A stretch of 64,000 bases of DNA, from assembly GCF_003984645.1 (NCBI RefSeq), contig NZ_RWKI01000014.1, forward strand, positions 1 through 64,000, in the 5' to 3' direction. The first letter of the stretch is position 1, and each line of letters begins with the position of its first letter. Origin of the DNA: Variovorax sp. MHTC-1 (GTDB lineage Bacteria > Pseudomonadota > Gammaproteobacteria > Burkholderiales > Burkholderiaceae_C). Shown in pieces: positions 59,802-64,000 of the stretch. The notes under the pieces are model-generated. The model was not told where the DNA came from and did no database searches. It was given only the letters and a program-made list of their open reading frames with translations. Position numbers and translations under genes: made by a program.

Positions 59802-59826
59802 CGTCTGCTCAATCTTTGAGCAGACG
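59802..59826. repeat. Perfect 11-bp inverted repeat
   Basis: CGTCTGCTCAA and TTGAGCAGACG, separated by TCT, lie between the maeB stop (59877) and the RNase start (59697). No T tract follows on either strand. It could be a terminator without a strong U run for maeB, or an operator for the RNase-barstar pair, upstream of which it sits by about 105 bp. Confidence 0.55.
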
Positions 59827-59876
59827 TCAGGGTCTAGCCCGGCCTCTGAAGTTAGCGACCGCTGTCGCGTTCGCGC

Positions 59877-62216
59877 CTATCGTTCTGCGTTTGCGTCCGC
59901 GACCGTGAGAGCTGTCATATTCACGATCCGGCGAACCGTCGCGCTCGCCGTGAGAATATGCACAGGTTTGGCCGCTCCGAGCAGGACAGGGCCAATGGCG
60001 ATGTTGCCGCCTGCCGCCGTTTTGAGCAGGTTGTAGGAAATATTGGCCGCGTCGATGTTCGGGAAAACCAGCAGGTTGGCGTCGCCGGCCAGGGCGCTGT
60101 GCGGCATGACGGCGGCACGCTGCTTGCCGTCCAAAGCAACGTCGCCGTGCATTTCGCCGTCGACTTCCAGCCAGGGTGCCTGGACGCGCAGCAGATCGAG
60201 GGTCTGGCGCATCTTGACCGCGCTGGGTTGGTTGCTGCTGCCGAAGTTGGAATGCGACAGCAGCGCGGCCTTCGGCTTGAGGCCGAAGCGCATCATTTCC
60301 TCGGCCGCCATGGTGGTGATTTCGGCGAGCTCTTCGGGCGTCGGGTCGTAGTTGACGTGCGTGTCGACCAGGAACACCTGCCGGTCGGGCAGGAGCAGGC
60401 CGTTCATGCAGGCATAGACGGGCACGTCCTGCGGCGTATTGGGACAGCCGCCCGGACGCTTGCCGATCACCTGGTCGATGTAGTGCAGGTGGATGGCTGT
60501 GGTGCCCCAGGTGCCGCAGATCATGCCGTCCACGTCGCCCTTGTGCAGCAGCATGGCGCCGATCAGCGTCAGGCGGCGGCGCATCTCGATCTTGGCCGTC
60601 TGCACCGTCGTGCCCTTGCGCTCGGTCATGCGGTGGTAGGTCTGCCAGAAGTCGCGGTAGCGATGGTCGTGCTCGACGTTGACAATGTCGTAGTCCAGCT
60701 CTTCCTTGAGACGGAGGCCGAACTTCTCGATGCGCTGGGCGATGATCGCCGGTCGGCCGATGAGGGTGGGCCGCGCGAGGCCTTCGTCCACCACGATCTG
60801 CGCCGCACGCAGCACGCGCTCTTCCTCGCCCTCGCAGTAGGCGACGCGCTTCCTCGGGGCCCGCTTGGCGGCATCGAAGATCGGCTTCATCGTGGTGCCG
60901 GAGGCGTAGACGAAACTCTGCAGCTTGTCGCGGTAGGCGTCGAGGTCCGTGATCGGGCGCAGCGCGACGCCGCTTTCGGCCGCCGCCCTGGCCACTGCCG
61001 GCGCGATCTTCATCATGAGCCGCGGATCGAAGGGCTTCGGAATCAGGTACTCGGGCCCGAAGCTGAGCTTTTCGCCGACGTAGGCTGCGGCCACGCGTTC
61101 GCTCTGCTCGGCCTGCGCGAGTTCGGCGATGGCATGCACCGCCGCGACTTCCATCTCGTCGGTGATGGTGGTTGCTCCGCAGTCGAGCGCGCCGCGGAAG
61201 ATGTAGGGGAAGCACAGGACGTTGTTGACCTGGTTCGGGTAATCGGTGCGCCCCGTGGCCATGACCACGTCGCCACGCACGGCATGCGCGTCCTCGGGCG
61301 AGATCTCGGGGTTGGGATTGGCCAGCGCGAAGATCACCGGCTTGGCGGCCATCTTCGCGACCATCGCCGGCTTGAGCACCCCGCCGGCCGAGAGGCCGAG
61401 AAACACATCGGCGCCTTCGATCACCTCGGCCAGCGAGCGCGCCGACGTCTTCTGCATGTACTGGCGCTTGTCGTCGTCCATCAGCTCGGTGCGGCCTTCG
61501 TACACCACGCCTGCGAGATCGGTCACGAACACGTTCTCGCGCTTCAGTCCGACCTTGAGCAGCAGGTTCAGGCACGCCAGCGCCGCGGCGCCGGCGCCCG
61601 AGGTGACGAGCTTGACCTGCGAGATGTCCTTGCCTACCACCTTCAGGCCGTTGAGCATCGCCGCCGCAACGGTGATGGCCGTGCCGTGCTGATCGTCGTG
61701 GAAGACCGGGATCTTCATGCGCTTGCGCAGCTCGCGCTCGATGTAGAAGCAGTCCGGCGCCTTGATGTCTTCGAGGTTGATGGCGCCGAAGGTCGGCTCC
61801 AGCGCGGCGATGACCTCCACCAGCTTGGCCGGGTCCTTCTCGTCGATCTCGATGTCGAACACATCGACGCCGGCGAACTTCTTGAACAGGACGCCCTTGC
61901 CTTCCATCACCGGCTTGGCGGCCAGCGGCCCGATGTCGCCGAGGCCCAGCACTGCGGTGCCGTTGGTGATGACCGCGACCAGGTTGCCGCGGGCGGTGTA
62001 CTTGAAGGCGTTGACCGGGTCCTTGACGATCTCCTCGCAAGGGGCCGCCACGCCGGGTGAATAGGCCAGCGCCAGGTCGCGCTGGTTGAGCATCTGCTTG
62101 GTCGCCGCGATCGCGATCTTGCCCGCGACCGGAAGCTCGTGGTACTCGAGCGCGGCCCGGCGCAATTCGGCGCGCTTGTCTTCGGGCGTGGAAATCGGGG
62201 AGGTCAGATCTGACAT
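59877..62216 (-). CDS. maeB: NADP-dependent malic enzyme (MaeB type)
   Basis: This is a 779-residue enzyme. The malic enzyme domain (1-430) shows AYSPGVAAPC, the Tyr/Lys-containing YTARGNLVAVITNGTAVLGLG, metal-binding FHDDQHGTAIT and the Rossmann GAGAAALACLNLL. A phosphotransacetylase-like C-terminal domain (~445-779) is typical of MaeB and is thought to be regulatory. It makes pyruvate and NADPH from malate, linking the TCA cycle to biosynthesis. It is divergent from the SPFH gene across 157 bp. Confidence 0.95.
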   Translation of the reverse strand: MSDLTSPISTPEDKRAELRRAALEYHELPVAGKIAIAATKQMLNQRDLALAYSPGVAAPCEEIVKDPVNAFKYTARGNLVAVITNGTAVLGLGDIGPLAAKPVMEGKGVLFKKFAGVDVFDIEIDEKDPAKLVEVIAALEPTFGAINLEDIKAPDCFYIERELRKRMKIPVFHDDQHGTAITVAAAMLNGLKVVGKDISQVKLVTSGAGAAALACLNLLLKVGLKRENVFVTDLAGVVYEGRTELMDDDKRQYMQKTSARSLAEVIEGADVFLGLSAGGVLKPAMVAKMAAKPVIFALANPNPEISPEDAHAVRGDVVMATGRTDYPNQVNNVLCFPYIFRGALDCGATTITDEMEVAAVHAIAELAQAEQSERVAAAYVGEKLSFGPEYLIPKPFDPRLMMKIAPAVARAAAESGVALRPITDLDAYRDKLQSFVYASGTTMKPIFDAAKRAPRKRVAYCEGEEERVLRAAQIVVDEGLARPTLIGRPAIIAQRIEKFGLRLKEELDYDIVNVEHDHRYRDFWQTYHRMTERKGTTVQTAKIEMRRRLTLIGAMLLHKGDVDGMICGTWGTTAIHLHYIDQVIGKRPGGCPNTPQDVPVYACMNGLLLPDRQVFLVDTHVNYDPTPEELAEITTMAAEEMMRFGLKPKAALLSHSNFGSSNQPSAVKMRQTLDLLRVQAPWLEVDGEMHGDVALDGKQRAAVMPHSALAGDANLLVFPNIDAANISYNLLKTAAGGNIAIGPVLLGAAKPVHILTASATVRRIVNMTALTVADANAER

Positions 62217-62373
62217 GTGCCTTGGCTCCGTGCAACGCTTCTTGTGAGGGGCGCCGATTGTAGACCTCGGGCTCCAAGGGCACCGCCCGAGGCGCAGGGC
62301 CCCAAGAAGCGCAGAAGCGTCGACCCCGATGTGGCAATATGCCCGGCTCAGAAAAACCTGACGAGGAGCGACC

Positions 62374-63429
62374 ATGGCGCTGATGGATTTCATCAAGAAG
62401 CAGTTCATCGACATCATCCAGTGGACCGAGACCGGCGACGGAACGCTGGCCTGGCGCTTCCCGATGGCCGAGATGGAAATCCAGAATGGCGCCTCGCTCA
62501 CCGTGCGCGAGTCGCAGATCGCGGTGTTCGTCAACGAGGGCCAGGTGGCCGACGTGTTCGGCCCCGGCATGTACAAGCTCACGACGCAGACGCTGCCAGT
62601 GCTCACCTACCTCAAGAACTGGGACAAGCTCTTCGAGTCCCCGTTCAAGAGCGACGTTTATTTCTTCAGCACGCGCCAGCAGGTCGACCAGAAATGGGGC
62701 ACGCCGCAGCCGATCACGATCCGCGACAAGGACTTCGGCGCCGTGCGGCTGCGCGCCTTCGGCAACTACAGCTTCCGCATCGGCGACGCCAAGCTGTTCC
62801 ACACCGAGATCTCCGGCACGCGCGACATCTATTCGGTGGCCGATCTCGATGGCCAGCTGCGCGGCCTGGTGCTGCAGAACATCAGCAACGCGATCGCTTC
62901 CAGCGGCGTGCCATTTCTCGACCTGGCAGCCAACCAGATCCAGTTCGCGCAGGCGCTCGCCGCGCAGCTGGTGCCGGAGTTCGCCAAGATCGGCATCAAG
63001 CTCGAGGTCATCACGGTCCAGAACGTCTCGCTGCCGGAAGAGCTGCAGAAGATCCTCGACCAGAAGATCGGCATGGGGATGGTCGGCAACGACATGGGCA
63101 AGTTCATGCAATACCAGACGGCGCAGGCGATCCCGAAGTTCGCCGAGGGCGCGGGCGGCGGCAGCGGCATCGCGGGCGATGCGATGGGTCTGGGCGCCGG
63201 CGTGGCGCTGGGCCAGGTGCTGGCGCAGAACCTCTCGCAGGGGCTCAGCCAGAACAACCCTGCGGCGGCAGCGGGCGCACCAGCGGCACAGCAGCCTTCC
63301 GTCGCCGTGGTCAGCCCGGCCGACGTGATGACCACGCTCGAAAAGCTCGGCGAGCTGAAGACCAAGGGCATCCTCACGCAGGAAGAATTCGACGCCAAGA
63401 AGGCGGATCTGCTGAAAAAGCTGGTCTGA
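62374..63429 (+). CDS. SPFH domain protein (YdjI-like) with C-terminal SHOCT motif
   Basis: This is a 351-residue protein. An SPFH/band-7 domain of the YdjI type occupies ~25-240 (SLTVRESQIAVFVNEGQVAD, GPGMYKLTTQTLPVL). A Gly/Ala/Gln-rich linker (~255-310) leads to a SHOCT motif at the end (LEKLGELKTKGILTQEEFDA). There is no membrane helix, so it is probably a peripheral scaffold. YdjI in Bacillus works with a PspA-like protein and the YdjH zinc-ribbon partner at the membrane. The DUF4178 gene follows in the same direction. Confidence 0.88.
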   Translation: MALMDFIKKQFIDIIQWTETGDGTLAWRFPMAEMEIQNGASLTVRESQIAVFVNEGQVADVFGPGMYKLTTQTLPVLTYLKNWDKLFESPFKSDVYFFSTRQQVDQKWGTPQPITIRDKDFGAVRLRAFGNYSFRIGDAKLFHTEISGTRDIYSVADLDGQLRGLVLQNISNAIASSGVPFLDLAANQIQFAQALAAQLVPEFAKIGIKLEVITVQNVSLPEELQKILDQKIGMGMVGNDMGKFMQYQTAQAIPKFAEGAGGGSGIAGDAMGLGAGVALGQVLAQNLSQGLSQNNPAAAAGAPAAQQPSVAVVSPADVMTTLEKLGELKTKGILTQEEFDAKKADLLKKLV

Positions 63430-63436
63430 GCCGCTT

Positions 63437-63485
63437 CCGTTTGCGCTGAGCCTGTCGAAGCCTTTCGACCGGTCCGGGGCGAGCG
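63437..63485. repeat. Candidate degenerate REP-like repeat
   Basis: GTTTGCGCTGAGCCTGTCGAAG followed by CCTTTCGACCGGTCCGGGGCGAGCGG resembles the common proteobacterial intergenic palindrome built on TTCGACAGGCTCAG...GCGAACGG, here in degenerate form. It lies between the SPFH and DUF4178 genes. Copy number cannot be judged from one window. Confidence 0.4.
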
Positions 63486-63506
63486 GAACTCTGCCTGTCG
63501 CCTTTC

Positions 63507-64000
63507 GTGGCCACCGACTCCTCCCAGCAGCGCTACTACCGCGCGCCCTGCCCCGGCTGCGGCGCGCCCGTCGAATTCCGTTCGGCCCAGTCGACGCACG
63601 CCGTCTGCCCCTATTGCCAGAGCACCGTGGTGCGTCAGGGCGACACGCTCGCGCGCACCGGCAAGATGGCGGAGCTGTTCGACGACTTCAGCCCGCTGCA
63701 GCTGTTCGCCGCCGGCCGCATCCAGGACCAGCCCTTCACGCTGGTCGGACGCCTGCAATACAGCTACGACGGCGGGCGCTGGACCGAGTGGATCGCCGCG
63801 CTCGACGGCGAGCGCACCGGCATCCTGAGCGAGGACAACGGCGCCTTCGTCTTTTCGCTGCCCTTCAAGCTGCAGCGCGAGGCCCCGCATCCGGCCGAAC
63901 TGCGCGTCGGCGCCACCACCGCCTTCAACGGCCAGAGCTACACGGTGGCTTCGAACGAGCAGGTCCGTCTGGTGTCGGCCCAGGGCGAGCTGCCGCGGCT
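63507..64000 (+). CDS. DUF4178 domain protein, N-terminal part
   Basis: This frame is open from GTG 63507 to the right window edge (164 codons). A zinc ribbon comes first (CPGCGAPVEFRS...CPYCQST), followed by a DUF4178-type beta-rich domain (FDDFSPLQLFAAGRIQDQPF, GRLQYSYDGGRWTEW). In related bacteria DUF4178 genes lie with SPFH/YdjI, DUF350 and spermidine-synthase-like genes; here only the SPFH gene is seen before the edge. The C-terminus is outside the window and the function is unknown. An alternative downstream start cannot be excluded. Confidence 0.75.
   Translation, partial: MATDSSQQRYYRAPCPGCGAPVEFRSAQSTHAVCPYCQSTVVRQGDTLARTGKMAELFDDFSPLQLFAAGRIQDQPFTLVGRLQYSYDGGRWTEWIAALDGERTGILSEDNGAFVFSLPFKLQREAPHPAELRVGATTAFNGQSYTVASNEQVRLVSAQGELPR

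Noticed and set aside
59827..63111. A 1094-codon minus-strand frame spanning maeB and part of the SPFH gene, and a 700-codon plus-strand frame opposite maeB
   Set aside because: Both are out-of-frame shadows of maeB, which has full malic enzyme and PTA-like domains.

Overview
The window reads as a chromosomal segment around the replication origin of a high-GC betaproteobacterium, most likely a member of the Comamonadaceae close to Variovorax. The family-level guess rests on gene content and order (metXW behind a SAM-II riboswitch, kefB-kdsD-kdsC-lptC, creBCD, an SPFH/DUF4178 tail), on GC-rich third positions throughout, and on interspersed repeat types I associate with this family. It is inference: no rRNA or tRNA gene is present to settle it. 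Coding density is very high and many neighbours share 1-4 nt stop/start overlaps.

Layout. 0-7.1 kb: an envelope-stress block, with creB-creC (plus strand) converging on creD-mrcA/PBP1A (minus strand). 7.1-12.1 kb: a four-gene plus-strand operon encoding a secreted VIT/von Willebrand A protein with a PEP-CTERM-like tail, its adjacent exosortase, an EpsI-like protein and a stand-alone GT51 glycosyltransferase. A perfect CreB box (TTCAC-N6-TTCAC) lies between creD and this operon. 12.2-23.5 kb: general metabolism and envelope genes, including a ybhP-clsB-ybhN-udgX operon and a pair of tandem secreted paralogues. 23.7-33.5 kb: the origin region, with gyrB, dnaN and dnaA reading left and rpmH-rnpA-yidD-yidC-mnmE reading right; DnaA boxes flank dnaA. 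33.5-40 kb: a cyclic-nucleotide-binding protein, a zinc-ribbon protein, a KefB-type antiporter and the kdsD-kdsC-lptC operon. 40-44 kb: a glycine-rich RNA-binding protein, a Mn(II) riboswitch with its GDT1-type exporter, and a SAM-II riboswitch with metX-metW. 44-53.9 kb: an ion channel, a bactofilin, two M20 peptidases, a lipase-like hydrolase, an MFS transporter, YidB, RsmE and AmgK. 53.9-58.6 kb: lptD-surA-rsmA. 58.6-59.7 kb: a secreted barnase-type RNase and its barstar. 59.9-64 kb: malic enzyme, then an SPFH/SHOCT protein and a DUF4178 protein cut by the window edge.

How it fits together. Much of the window concerns envelope construction: peptidoglycan polymerisation (PBP1A, extra GT51, AmgK), LPS assembly (KdsD, KdsC, LptC, LptD, SurA), inner-membrane insertion (YidC, YidD), cardiolipin synthesis (ClsB), bactofilin and surface-protein sorting (exosortase). 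The most novel-looking system is the VIT/vWA-exosortase-EpsI-like-GT51 operon. The CreB box suggests that it may belong to the CreBC cell-wall stress regulon along with creD and mrcA.
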